Shown here piece after piece: positions 15,615 through 23,359 of a stretch of DNA of 64,000 nucleotides (position 1 is the stretch's first letter; each line of letters opens with the position of its first letter). Made by a program: the position numbers and the translations under genes. Where the stretch lies: positions 1-64,000 of the forward strand of contig CBDDJT010000002.1 in NCBI GenBank assembly GCA_965229765.1, read 5' to 3'. Below the pieces are notes generated by a model, which worked only from the letters and a program-made list of their open reading frames with translations, was not told where the DNA came from and ran no database searches. Source of the stretch: ASV31 sp965229765 (GTDB lineage Bacteria; Pseudomonadota; Alphaproteobacteria; Rhodobacterales; Rhodobacteraceae).

Positions 15615-16766
15615 ATGAGCCAGAAGCGATCCATTTTCGAAGAGGTCGGCGCAGAGAAATCGGCGGCCGCCACCCCGCGGGAGACCGGCGTGATCGACCG
15701 GACGCGGCGCGGCGCGCGCGGTGCGATCCGGGCCTGGCTGATCGTGCTGTTCGCGCTTGTCCTGGTGATGATCGCGGTGGGCGGGCTGACCCGGTTGACC
15801 GATTCCGGGCTGTCGATCACCGAATGGCGGCCGGTGACGGGTGCGCTTCCGCCAATGAACGCCGCCGAATGGCAGGCGGAGTTCGACAAGTACCGCGCCA
15901 TCCCCGAATACCAGTTGCAGAACCGTGGCATGAGCCTGGCCGAGTTCAAGGTGATCTACTGGTGGGAATGGGGCCACCGGCAGCTTGGCCGGGTGATCGG
16001 GCTTGTCTGGGCCGTGGGCTTTTTCGGCTTTCTCGCCGCGCGGCGCATTCCCGCGGGGTGGACACCGCGGCTTCTGGGCCTGGGTGTTCTGGGTGGCCTG
16101 CAGGGGGCGATCGGCTGGTGGATGGTGGCCTCGGGGCTGGAAGAGGGGATGCTTGACGTTGCCTCCTACAGGCTGGCCACGCATCTGGGGCTGGCCTTCG
16201 TGATCCTCGGGCTGATCGCGTGGTACGCCTTCCAGCTGGGACGCGAGGAACGCGACCTGATGCAGGCCCGCCGCGCACGCGAGGGCGCGCTTATGGCGCT
16301 GACCGGCTGGCTTGCGGCCGCCGCCTTTGTCCAGATCATCCTGGGCGCGCTGGTGGCCGGGATCGACGCGGGCCGCAACTTCACCGACTGGCCGCTGATG
16401 GCCGGGGGATTCCTTCCGCCCGATCCGTTTCAGCTGACGCCCGCCTGGCGCAATTTCTTCGAGGATGCCGGGCTGGTGCAGTTCATGCACCGGATGTGGG
16501 GTTACCTCGTCTTCGTGCTGGCCGTCGTGGTCTGGTCGCGGTCGCGGCGGTCGGCCTACCTGCGCACGAAACGGGCGCATGACTGGGTGCTGGTGATCCT
16601 TTTCGGCCAGATCATCATGGGGATCGTCACCGTGATGCATTCGGCGCCCTGGCACCTGGCGATCCTGCACCAGATCATCGCCGTGGTCCTGTGGGTCCTG
16701 ATCCTGCGGGCCCGTCACCTGGCCGGATGGCCACGCGCGCAATCTGTCCGGGAGGGCATGGCATGA
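15615..16766 (+). CDS. ctaA: Heme A synthase (COX15/CtaA)
   Basis: 383 residues with about eight membrane helices. GGLTRLTDSGLSITEWRPVTGALPP, EFKVIYWWEWGHRQLGRVIG and QFMHRMWGYLVFVLA carry the paired heme-ligand histidines, and WHLAILHQIIAVVLW the last. It oxidises the methyl group of heme O to make heme A for aa3-type oxidases. The length and the WWEW.HR motif fit the eukaryote/alphaproteobacterial COX15 type. Its stop overlaps the start of the M32 carboxypeptidase (ATGA). Confidence 0.94.
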   Translation: MSQKRSIFEEVGAEKSAAATPRETGVIDRTRRGARGAIRAWLIVLFALVLVMIAVGGLTRLTDSGLSITEWRPVTGALPPMNAAEWQAEFDKYRAIPEYQLQNRGMSLAEFKVIYWWEWGHRQLGRVIGLVWAVGFFGFLAARRIPAGWTPRLLGLGVLGGLQGAIGWWMVASGLEEGMLDVASYRLATHLGLAFVILGLIAWYAFQLGREERDLMQARRAREGALMALTGWLAAAAFVQIILGALVAGIDAGRNFTDWPLMAGGFLPPDPFQLTPAWRNFFEDAGLVQFMHRMWGYLVFVLAVVVWSRSRRSAYLRTKRAHDWVLVILFGQIIMGIVTVMHSAPWHLAILHQIIAVVLWVLILRARHLAGWPRAQSVREGMA

Positions 16767-18241
16767 CCGCATTCGAAGACCTCATGGCGTATCAGCGCGA
16801 GACAGAGGCGCTGGCGGCCATCGCCGGGCGGCTGGGCTGGGACCAGGAAACGATGATGCCGCGCGGTGCCGCCGAGCAGCGCGGCGAGGAGATGGCGGCC
16901 ATCGAGGGCGTGCTGCACGCCCGGCGCACCGATCCCCGGCTGGGCGACTGGCTGGCGGCGGTGGACGAGGCCGCGCTGCCGCCCGAGGGGCGGGCCGCGG
17001 TCGGCCTGATCCGGCGCGATCACGAACGCAACACCCGCGTTCCGGCGCGGCTGGCCGCCGAACTGGCGCGCGTGACGAGCGTGTCGCAGGGCATCTGGGC
17101 CGAGGCGCGCCGCGCCGACAGCTTCGACGACTTCGCCCCTGCGCTCGACCGGGTGCTGGCGCTGAAGCGCGAGGAAGCCGCGGCCATCGCCGACGGCGGC
17201 GACGCCTACGACGCGCTCTTGCAGGACTACGAACCCGGGGCCACCGGCGCGGGGCTCGACGCGATGTTCGGCACACTGCGCCCACGCCTCGTGGCGCTGC
17301 GCGAGCGGATCATGGGCGCCGAACGCCAGCCGCGCGCGCTGTCGGGCAGCTTCGCAGAGGACGCGCAAATGGCGCTCTCGCGCGAGATGGCAGAGGCCTT
17401 TGGCTACGACTTCTCCCGCGGGCGCATCGACAAGGCGGTGCACCCGTTCTCGTCGGGCTCGGGGGCGGATGTGCGCATCACCACCCGCACCGCGCCGCAC
17501 GACCCTTTCAACTGCATCTATTCCACGATCCACGAGGTCGGCCACGCCGCCTATGAACAGGGGATCGACGCCGCCCACGCGCTGACGCCGCTGGGGCGGG
17601 GCGTCTCCATGGGCGTGCATGAAAGCCAGAGCCGGATCTACGAGAACCAGCTTGGCCGCTCGCGCGCCTTCACGGGCTACCTCTACGGGCGCATGACCGC
17701 GCTCTTCGGCGACCTGGGCGTGGCGGATGCCGACGCCTTCTTCTGCACCGTCAACCGCGTCGCGCCGGGCCATATCCGGACCGAGGCCGACGAGGTGCAT
17801 TACAACCTCCACATCCTGATGCGCTTTGACCTCGAACGCCAGCTTGTCGCCGGAACGCTGGCGGTGGCCGACCTGCCCGAGGCCTGGAATGCCCGCTTCG
17901 CGGCCGATTTCGGCGTGGCGGTGGACCGGCCCTCGCACGGGGTCTTGCAGGACGTGCACTGGTCGGTGGGGCTCTTCGGCTATTTCCCGACCTATACGCT
18001 GGGCAATGTCTATGCCGGCTGCCTGCACCAGGCGCTGCGCGCTGACATCCCCGACCTCGACGACCGGCTGGCGCAGGGCGACACCTCGGCCGCGACGGGC
18101 TGGCTGCGCGAGCGCCTGCAGCGCTTCGGCGGGCTGCGCGCGCCGCGCGACACTATCGCCCATGCCTGCGGGTTCGAGCCGTCCGAGGCGCCGCTTCTGG
18201 ACTATCTCGACGCAAAGTTCGGCGACCTATACGGCCTGTGA
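16763..18241 (+). CDS. Thermostable carboxypeptidase 1 family (M32) metallopeptidase
   Basis: 492 residues, the usual M32 length. The zinc motif HEVGH is at 257-261, with the downstream Glu in GVHESQSRIYENQLGRS (the conserved HESQSR block). HPFSSGSGADVRITTR (DxRITT) and EADEVHYNLHILMRFDLERQL are also family marks. It removes C-terminal residues from peptides in the cytoplasm. The ATGA overlap with ctaA shows coupled translation. It is followed by a long bidirectional terminator-like repeat. Confidence 0.94.
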   Translation: MTAFEDLMAYQRETEALAAIAGRLGWDQETMMPRGAAEQRGEEMAAIEGVLHARRTDPRLGDWLAAVDEAALPPEGRAAVGLIRRDHERNTRVPARLAAELARVTSVSQGIWAEARRADSFDDFAPALDRVLALKREEAAAIADGGDAYDALLQDYEPGATGAGLDAMFGTLRPRLVALRERIMGAERQPRALSGSFAEDAQMALSREMAEAFGYDFSRGRIDKAVHPFSSGSGADVRITTRTAPHDPFNCIYSTIHEVGHAAYEQGIDAAHALTPLGRGVSMGVHESQSRIYENQLGRSRAFTGYLYGRMTALFGDLGVADADAFFCTVNRVAPGHIRTEADEVHYNLHILMRFDLERQLVAGTLAVADLPEAWNARFAADFGVAVDRPSHGVLQDVHWSVGLFGYFPTYTLGNVYAGCLHQALRADIPDLDDRLAQGDTSAATGWLRERLQRFGGLRAPRDTIAHACGFEPSEAPLLDYLDAKFGDLYGL

Positions 18242-18253
18242 CGGGGAAGGGCA

Positions 18254-18385
18254 GGGGGCTTCCGCCCCCTCTGCGCCTGCGGCGCATTCACCCCCGAGAG
18301 TATTTTGGAACAGAAGAAGCCATGGGCGCCGGGCCTGCCCTTCTTCTGTTCGCAAATACTCCGGGGGTCCGGGGGCAGCGCCCCC
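18254..18385. repeat. Composite inverted repeat, bidirectional terminator-like
   Basis: A symmetrical element between two convergent genes. Outer hairpins GGGGGC-TTCC-GCCCCC (18254-18269) and GGGGGC-AGC-GCCCCC (18371-18385) flank long inverted arms, 18290-18319 and 18340-18368, which contain ACCCCCGAG.GTATTTT...AACAGAAGAAG and its near-complement. Sequences with CCCCCGAGTATTT and GAAGAAG are familiar between genes of Rhodobacterales, so this is probably a dispersed family member. Confidence 0.65.
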
Positions 18386-18403
18386 GGCGGCCGGGGCCGG
18401 GCG

Positions 18404-19195
18404 CTACTGTTGCCAGGCGGGCGCGCGCTTGTCGATGAAGGCGGCGATGCCTTCCTCTGTGTCGCGGTTCAGCATGTTCTCGACCATCACCTCGCCGGTA
18501 TGGGTATAGGCGGCGTCGAGCGGCATCTGGATCTGGTCGTAGAAGGCACGCTTGCCGATCCGGACTGCGCTGCCGAGCTTAGCGGCGACGGTGTCGGCAA
18601 GGCCCATCGCCTCGGCCTCCAGCGTGTCATGGGGAACGACGCGGTTGACGAGGCCCAGTTCGGCCGCGCGGCGGGCCTCGATGAAGGTGCCGGTCGTCAG
18701 CATCTCGAAGGCCTGCTTGCGCGGGATGTTGCGCGAGAGCGCCACCATCGGGGTGGAACAGAAGAGCCCGATGTTGACCCCGTTGACGCCGAAGCGGGTG
18801 CCATCTGCGGCCACCGCCATGTCGCAGGAGGCGACGAGCTGGCAGCCCGCGGCGGTGGCGATGCCGTGCACCTCGGCGATCACCGGCTGGGGCAGGCGGG
18901 GGATGGTCTGCATCATTGCCGCGCAGCGGGCGAAGAGATCGGCGAAATAGGCGGCCCCGCCATCGGCGGCGGCGCGGCCTGCCGTCATCTCCTTCAGGTC
19001 GTGGCCCGCGCAGAAGGCCTTGCCGGCGCCCGCCAGCACAATGGCGCGGATCGTGGTGTCCCCGGCCAGGCGGTCGAATTCCGCCATAAGCGCCGCCAGC
19101 ATCGCGTCCGAGAGCGCGTTCAGGCTTTTCGGGCTGTTGAGTGTCAGCCGCGCCGTGGCGCCGCGATCTTCGCGCAGCAGAATGTCGGTCTCCAT
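18404..19195 (-). CDS. Enoyl-CoA hydratase/isomerase family protein
   Basis: 263 residues of the crotonase fold. IRAIVLAGAGKAFCAGHDLKEMTAGRA is the first oxyanion-hole region and PQPVIAEVHGIATAAGCQLVASCDMAVAADGTRFGVNGVNIGLFCSTPMVALSRNI the second. The hydratase catalytic Glu pair is not obvious: the region aligned to the first Glu reads HGIATAAGCQL, and the second position has NIGLFCST. Many enoyl-CoA hydratase-related proteins (ECHDC3-type) look like this. GGAGGACAAG precedes the ATG at 19195. The substrate is unknown. It is divergent from the thioesterase gene. Confidence 0.85.
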   Translation of the reverse strand: METDILLREDRGATARLTLNSPKSLNALSDAMLAALMAEFDRLAGDTTIRAIVLAGAGKAFCAGHDLKEMTAGRAAADGGAAYFADLFARCAAMMQTIPRLPQPVIAEVHGIATAAGCQLVASCDMAVAADGTRFGVNGVNIGLFCSTPMVALSRNIPRKQAFEMLTTGTFIEARRAAELGLVNRVVPHDTLEAEAMGLADTVAAKLGSAVRIGKRAFYDQIQMPLDAAYTHTGEVMVENMLNRDTEEGIAAFIDKRAPAWQQ

Positions 19196-19252
19196 CTTGT
19201 CCTCCGTTCCGGTTCGGGCCAAGTCTAGGCCCGGTTGGGAACGGGGAAAAGC

Positions 19253-19672
19253 ATGACGTTGAAGATGGATGCGGCGGCGCTTGGCGTCTTCATGCGGGAA
19301 GCCTTTGCCCAGGTGGCCGAGGACTTCGTGATCGAGCATGTCGAGGCGAATGCCATCCGCGTCCGGATGCCGGTGCGCGAGCGGAACCTGCGGCCCGGCG
19401 GCACCGTGTCCGGGCCCGCGATGTTCGCGCTGGCCGATGTGTCGATCTACCTTGCGGTGCTGGCGATGATCGGGCCGAAGGCGCTTGCGGTGACGACGAA
19501 CTGCTCGATCGACTTCATGCGCAAGCCGGCGGCGGGCGTCGACCTGATCGCCGAGGCGCGCCTTCTGAAGCTGGGGCGCGTGCTGGCGGTGGGCGACGTG
19601 CTGATCCGCTCGGACGGGATCGACGCGCCGGTGGCGCGCGCCGGGCTGACCTATTCGATCCCGCCCGGCTGA
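19253..19672 (+). CDS. PaaI-family hotdog thioesterase
   Basis: 139 residues. The hotdog fold is marked by VRMPVRERNLRPGGTVSGPAMFALADVSIYLAVLAMIGPKALAVTTNCSIDFMRKPAAG.DLIAEARLLKLGRVLAVGDV. It probably hydrolyses an acyl-CoA. The start could be ATG 19253, or ATG 19265 with loss of four residues. Divergent pairing with the enoyl-CoA hydratase-like gene suggests a linked acyl-CoA role, but this is inference. It converges with speE. Confidence 0.82.
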   Translation: MTLKMDAAALGVFMREAFAQVAEDFVIEHVEANAIRVRMPVRERNLRPGGTVSGPAMFALADVSIYLAVLAMIGPKALAVTTNCSIDFMRKPAAGVDLIAEARLLKLGRVLAVGDVLIRSDGIDAPVARAGLTYSIPPG

Positions 19673-19677
19673 GCCTG

Positions 19678-20532
19678 TCAGGGCATCAGGCGCTGCACGT
19701 AGCCGGGCAGGGCGAAGGCGCCCAGATGCACCGCAGGGGTGTAGTAATCCGTCTCGATCCCGGCGGCCTTGTAGCGCGCTTGAAGCGTCGGCAGGTCGGC
19801 GGACCGCGCGTCGCCGTTCGTCCCCCAGCCCAGCGCCATCGGCCCGCCCGCATAGGTGGGGATCGTGGCAAGATAGCAGGTCCAGTCCGAGAAGAGAGCC
19901 TTGAAGGCGCGCATGGTGTTGGTCAGCTCCGCGCCCTGCATGAAGGGCACCCCGTTCTGCGTGACGAGAATGCCGCCCGGTGCAAGCGCCCGCTGGGCGT
20001 GACCGTAGAAATGATCGGTGAAGAGCACTTCTCCGGGGCCGACAGGGTCGGTCGAATCGATGATGATGACGTCGAAGCCGCCGTCGGTCGTGCGCATGAA
20101 ATCGGCGCCGTCGGCGATCACGAGGTCGAGGCGCGGGTCGTCGAAGGCGCCTTGGGACAGCATCGGCAGGTAAGTCCTGGAGAACTCGACCACGCCGGCG
20201 TCGATCTCCACCATGGTTACATGCTCGACGCTGCGGTGCTTGAGCACCTCTCGCGCCATGCCGCCGTCGCCGCCGCCCACGATCAGCACGCGGCGGGCCG
20301 CGCCATGCGCAAGGATCGGCACATGCGACAGCATCTCGTGATAGATGAAATTGTCGGCCTCGGTGGTCTGGACCACGCCATCAAGCGTCAGGACGCGCCC
20401 GAAGGTGGGGTTTTCCAGAACGCGCAGGCGCTGGTGGTCGGTTTTGCTGTCGTAGAGGACGCGCGCCTCGCGCAGGGCCTGCGCGTGGTCGGCGTGCAGT
20501 CGCTCGACGCTCCACCCGGTCATGTCGGTCAT
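19678..20532 (-). CDS. speE: Spermidine synthase (polyamine aminopropyltransferase)
   Basis: 284 residues. It carries LVLYDSKTDHQRLRVLENPTFGRVLTLDGVVQTTEADNFIYHEMLSHVP, the SAM-binding loop VLIVGGGDGGMAREVLKH, and DVIIIDSTDPVGPGEVLFTDHFY with the catalytic Asp. It transfers an aminopropyl group from decarboxylated SAM to putrescine. GGAGAG precedes the ATG at 20532. It lies 69 bases downstream of speD, which makes the decarboxylated SAM it uses, so the two form one pathway operon. Confidence 0.95.
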   Translation of the reverse strand: MTDMTGWSVERLHADHAQALREARVLYDSKTDHQRLRVLENPTFGRVLTLDGVVQTTEADNFIYHEMLSHVPILAHGAARRVLIVGGGDGGMAREVLKHRSVEHVTMVEIDAGVVEFSRTYLPMLSQGAFDDPRLDLVIADGADFMRTTDGGFDVIIIDSTDPVGPGEVLFTDHFYGHAQRALAPGGILVTQNGVPFMQGAELTNTMRAFKALFSDWTCYLATIPTYAGGPMALGWGTNGDARSADLPTLQARYKAAGIETDYYTPAVHLGAFALPGYVQRLMP

Positions 20533-20601
20533 GGATGCTCTCCTGCCTGTCGTGCCGGTTGGTCCCGTGCCCCGGTCCGGCCGGGGCACGGGCACTGATG
20601 G

Positions 20602-21105
20602 TCAGGCGGCGGCCGATCCGGGGACAAGGCCGTCGCCGCGCAGCAGTTCGCGCACGCGCACATCCTCGGTGCCGAAGGAGCGCTTGAGCACGTCCACGGC
20701 ACGCCAGGGATCGGCATCGCCGCACATGAAGACGTCGAAGGCGCCATAGCCGATCTCGGGCCATGTGTGGACCGAGATGTGGCTTTCGGCCAGCACCGCC
20801 ACGCCGCTTACGCCCTGTGGCGAGAACTTGTGCGTGTGGATGTGCAGAAGCGTCGCGCCGCATTCGTCCACGCAATCGCGGAACGCCTGCTGGATGCGCG
20901 CTTCGTCATCCAGTCCGGTGCCGTCCACCACCTCTATTATGAGATGCGTGCCGGCAAAGACCCGGCCATCGCGCCGGATGAAGTGATCGTCGCGGTCCTC
21001 GTCGAGAACGTCACGGGTGGTCGCAGCAATGGTGCTGCGGGTATCTTCCGCTTGGGCGCCTGTCTCCAGACCGTACCCCAGTTGGAAGAGGTTGGCGCCG
21101 TCCAT
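20602..21105 (-). CDS. speD: S-adenosylmethionine decarboxylase proenzyme
   Basis: 167 residues. VAVLAESHISVHTWPEIGYGAFDVFMCGD contains the self-cleavage site Glu107-Ser108, where Ser becomes the pyruvoyl cofactor, and the catalytic His of HTWPE. TLLHIHTHKFSPQGVSGVAVLAESH is a typical class 1 context. The N terminus (MDGANLFQLGYGLE) is longer than in the smallest prokaryotic SpeD (about 130 residues). It is the first gene of the speD-speE operon. Confidence 0.94.
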   Translation of the reverse strand: MDGANLFQLGYGLETGAQAEDTRSTIAATTRDVLDEDRDDHFIRRDGRVFAGTHLIIEVVDGTGLDDEARIQQAFRDCVDECGATLLHIHTHKFSPQGVSGVAVLAESHISVHTWPEIGYGAFDVFMCGDADPWRAVDVLKRSFGTEDVRVRELLRGDGLVPGSAAA

Positions 21106-21343
21106 GGCACATCCCCTTCTAGCCAGTAGTTCGTATCCGTGGTCCCTTAGCGCCCCCCCGGCCTGTCGCGGCCGAAGTTGGGATCGGTCCCGTTCGTGGC
21201 GTGGCACCTATGGGCCATGGAGGATTCGATCAAGGGGAAATTTCACCTGCTGGTCAAAAGAGTTGCCGCGATGTATCCGGAACGGGACCACGGCAGGAAA
21301 ACATGAGGGGCACGGCCCGCCGAATTCTTGGGGTACTATGATA

Positions 21344-21357
21344 CCTTAATTTTAAGG
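21344..21357. repeat. AT-rich inverted repeat CCTTAA-TT-TTAAGG
   Basis: It lies in the 370-base gap between divergent speD and rplM, in a locally AT-rich stretch (21335-21390). It may be an operator for rplM-rpsI or simply promoter DNA. No gene is seen in the gap. Confidence 0.3.
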
Positions 21358-21393
21358 CTTTGTAATGACATGTCTTTTTCGAATCAAACACGA

Positions 21394-21421
21394 TTGACAC
21401 GGCGCAGGGGATCGTTAGAAC
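21394..21421 (+). promoter_or_regulatory. Candidate promoter of rplM-rpsI
   Basis: TTGACA (21394-21399), 16 bases, TAGAAC (21416-21421, four of six to TATAAT). It is 58 bases upstream of the rplM start. Confidence 0.5.
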
Positions 21422-21478
21422 CACGCCATCCTTCACGGTGGCCTTCCGGGCCATCCTGTCAGCCTTACGGAACCAGAC

Positions 21479-21940
21479 ATGAAAACCTTTTCCGCGACTC
21501 CGGCGGACATCGACAAGAAATGGATCATCATCGACGCCGAAGGCGTCGTGCTGGGCCGTCTTGCCACGATCGTCGCCAACCGCCTGCGTGGCAAGCACAA
21601 GCCCACCTTCACGCCGCACATGGACATGGGCGACAACGTGATTGTCATCAATGCCGACAAGGTGCAGCTGACGGGCAACAAGCGCGCCAAGCCGAACTAC
21701 TGGCACACCGGCTATCCGGGCGGCATCAAGTCGCGCACGACCGGCCAGATCCTCGAGGGCAAATACCCCGAGCGCGTGGTAATGCAGGCCGTCAAGCGGA
21801 TGCTTCCGGGCAACCGCCTGTCGCGCAAGCAGATGACCAACCTGCGCGTCTATGCCGGCACCGAGCATCCGCACGAGGCGCAGCAGCCCGAAGTGCTGGA
21901 CGTCAAGTCCATGAACCCGAAGAACACCCGGAGCGCATGA
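21479..21940 (+). CDS. rplM: 50S ribosomal protein L13
   Basis: 153 residues with the L13 signature: WIIIDAEGVVLGRLATIVANRLRGKHKPTFTPHMDMGDNVIVINADKVQLTGNK and YWHTGYPGGIKSRTTGQIL...VMQAVKRMLPGNRLSRKQMTNLRVYAGTEHPHEAQQPEVLD. It is an early assembly protein of the large subunit. The stop overlaps the rpsI start (ATGA), so the two are translationally coupled, as in most bacteria. Confidence 0.97.
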   Translation: MKTFSATPADIDKKWIIIDAEGVVLGRLATIVANRLRGKHKPTFTPHMDMGDNVIVINADKVQLTGNKRAKPNYWHTGYPGGIKSRTTGQILEGKYPERVVMQAVKRMLPGNRLSRKQMTNLRVYAGTEHPHEAQQPEVLDVKSMNPKNTRSA

Positions 21941-22437
21941 CGATGGCCGAAGAAATCAAGTCCCTGGAAGAGCTCAACGCCGCCGTGGGCGGCGCTGATG
22001 CTGCCGTGGCGATGGAGTTCGACGCCCCGCGCGAGCCTGTCCGTGACGAGCTTGGCCGGTCCTACGCCACTGGCAAGCGCAAGGACGCGGTCGCCCGCGT
22101 CTGGATCAAGCCCGGCTCTGGCAAGGTTATCGTCAACGGCAAGGATCTGAACGACTACTTCGCGCGTCCTGTGCTGCAGATGATCCTGCGGCAGGCCTTC
22201 ACCGTGGCTGGCGTCGATGGCCAGTTCGACGTGATGGCGACGGTCAAGGGCGGTGGCCTTTCGGGACAGGCCGGTGCGGTGAAGCACGGCATCTCGAAGG
22301 CGCTTCAGCTTTACGATCCCTCGCTGCGCCCGGCATTGAAGGCCGCGGGCTTCCTGACGCGCGACGCCCGCGTGGTGGAACGCAAGAAGTTTGGCAAGCG
22401 CAAGGCGCGCCGCAGCTTCCAGTTCTCGAAGCGCTAA
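21937..22437 (+). CDS. rpsI: 30S ribosomal protein S9
   Basis: 166 residues. An N-terminal extension (1-35, acidic) precedes the S9 core (GRSYATGKRKDAVARVWIKPGSGKVIVNGKDLNDYFARPVLQMILRQAF). It ends in the invariant tail KKFGKRKARRSFQFSKR, which reaches the P-site tRNA. The last 180 bases (22258-22437) occur a second time at 26020-26199 with seven differences, the first of which changes an Ile to an Asn codon in the copy. The gene here is complete and uses the ATGA overlap with rplM. A second in-frame ATG follows two codons later. Confidence 0.97.
   Translation: MTMAEEIKSLEELNAAVGGADAAVAMEFDAPREPVRDELGRSYATGKRKDAVARVWIKPGSGKVIVNGKDLNDYFARPVLQMILRQAFTVAGVDGQFDVMATVKGGGLSGQAGAVKHGISKALQLYDPSLRPALKAAGFLTRDARVVERKKFGKRKARRSFQFSKR
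22258..22437 (+). repeat. Direct repeat copy 1: 3' end of rpsI
   Basis: 180 bases, identical to 26020-26199 except for seven substitutions by eye (about 96%). This copy is joined to the intact rpsI reading frame. The two copies bound a segment of about 3.6 kb containing a surface-protein gene and a transposase remnant. Confidence 0.9.
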
Positions 22438-22471
22438 GTTTCGCCTCAACGCCATCTAGTCTAAGCCATTG

Positions 22472-22502
22472 AAAAAGCGCAGTTAATGCTGCGCTTTTTT
22501 CT
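22472..22502 (+). terminator. Intrinsic terminator after rpsI
   Basis: AAAAAGCGCAG (22472-22482), loop TTAATG, CTGCGCTTTTT (22489-22499), followed by further T residues. A strong hairpin 35 bases after the rpsI stop. It differs from the terminator that follows the second rpsI 3' copy. Confidence 0.88.
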
Positions 22503-23329
22503 TTGTCTGAGTGTTTGACAGCTTTTCTGCATGACGCGAATGCATGGAAGCCAGAGGGTGCTGGCCATGCGATTGCCTTACAACGATTTTTCGCTTGAGG
22601 CCGGCGTATGAGCACCAGTTGCAGGAACAAGCTGGAGCTCAAGACAGCGGAAGTCATCCTGTTTCATCGCCAGCACGCCACGAAGCCCGTCTATCACATG
22701 CGCATCCACATAAAGGGCATGGGGTGAAGCGTGAATGCCCGCCCCCCGTCGGCTAAGCGCGGACCCTGATGACCGCTGCCACCCGCCGCGCAGCGCAAGT
22801 GCCAAGCCCGGCGCGGCGGGCGTTTGCTCGACCTGTGCCAATCGGCAAAAAAAACCGACCGGGCTCTTGTCGCGGTTCGATGAAGTTTCTCTGGCCGGTC
22901 AATCGCCACGCTCAAGGATCGGCTAATCTGATGCTGCCAAGCGGCGCGATAGGACGCAGCGGCCCAAGAACGGTTCGCAAATGACCATCCCGCCCGCCGC
23001 TGGCCAGCTGCGACCGCATCTCTAGCATGAAAGTTGCTACCGGGGACCGTGACCGGGCACAACCCAAACCAGTCAAACGTACATCCCGACAACATCGACG
23101 CCGCGAGAAGCCGAAAGTTCCAGCCTTCTTATCCCATTTTTATCTGTTTGGTTAAAGTAAGTAATCTTAAAATAAGCTCACAAGTATTTCGGCAAGAAAA
23201 GTTATCAGAATTAGTAACAATTTCGGATGCAAAGACAGATTACTGACCGCGGTATATTCAAGGTAAGATTTACATCAAATCATCCGTTAACCGATTCATT
23301 GTTGTGAATTGGTTTCTGGGAGCTTTTCA
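22503..23329. other. Gene-poor accessory stretch
   Basis: About 830 bases without a recognisable gene. A 39-codon frame at 22608-22727 (MSTSCRNKLELKTAEVILFH...) has GAGG upstream but no known family. Minus-strand frames over 22694-23095 look like degraded or shadow sequence. The last part (23120-23330) turns clearly AT-rich and probably holds the promoter of the next gene. Nothing further is supported. Confidence 0.45.
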
Positions 23330-23359
23330 ATGAACACGATGATCGGAGAGAGTTGGTGA
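23330..23359 (+). CDS. Possible leader mini-gene overlapping the surface-protein start
   Basis: ATG at 23330 opens a nine-codon frame (MNTMIGESW) ending at TGA 23357-23359, which overlaps the probable GTG start at 23356 (GTGA). GGAGAG inside this mini-gene (23345-23350) would serve as ribosome-binding site for the GTG. The arrangement suits translational coupling or simply chance; the Shine-Dalgarno for the ATG itself (GGGAG at 23319-23323) is reasonable. Confidence 0.25.
   Translation: MNTMIGESW

Noticed and set aside
14844..16772. 642-codon minus-strand frame over trmJ and ctaA
   Set aside because: It is antisense to two clearly conserved genes; long antisense frames are common at this GC content.
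22694..23095. Minus-strand open frame of 133 codons
   Set aside because: No recognisable domain, no ribosome-binding site, and a composition typical of shadow frames in GC-rich DNA.
23153..23175. Possible CtrA site in the AT-rich region before the surface-protein gene
   Set aside because: The two TTAA elements are 11 bases apart, not seven, and the region is AT-rich, so chance matches are expected.
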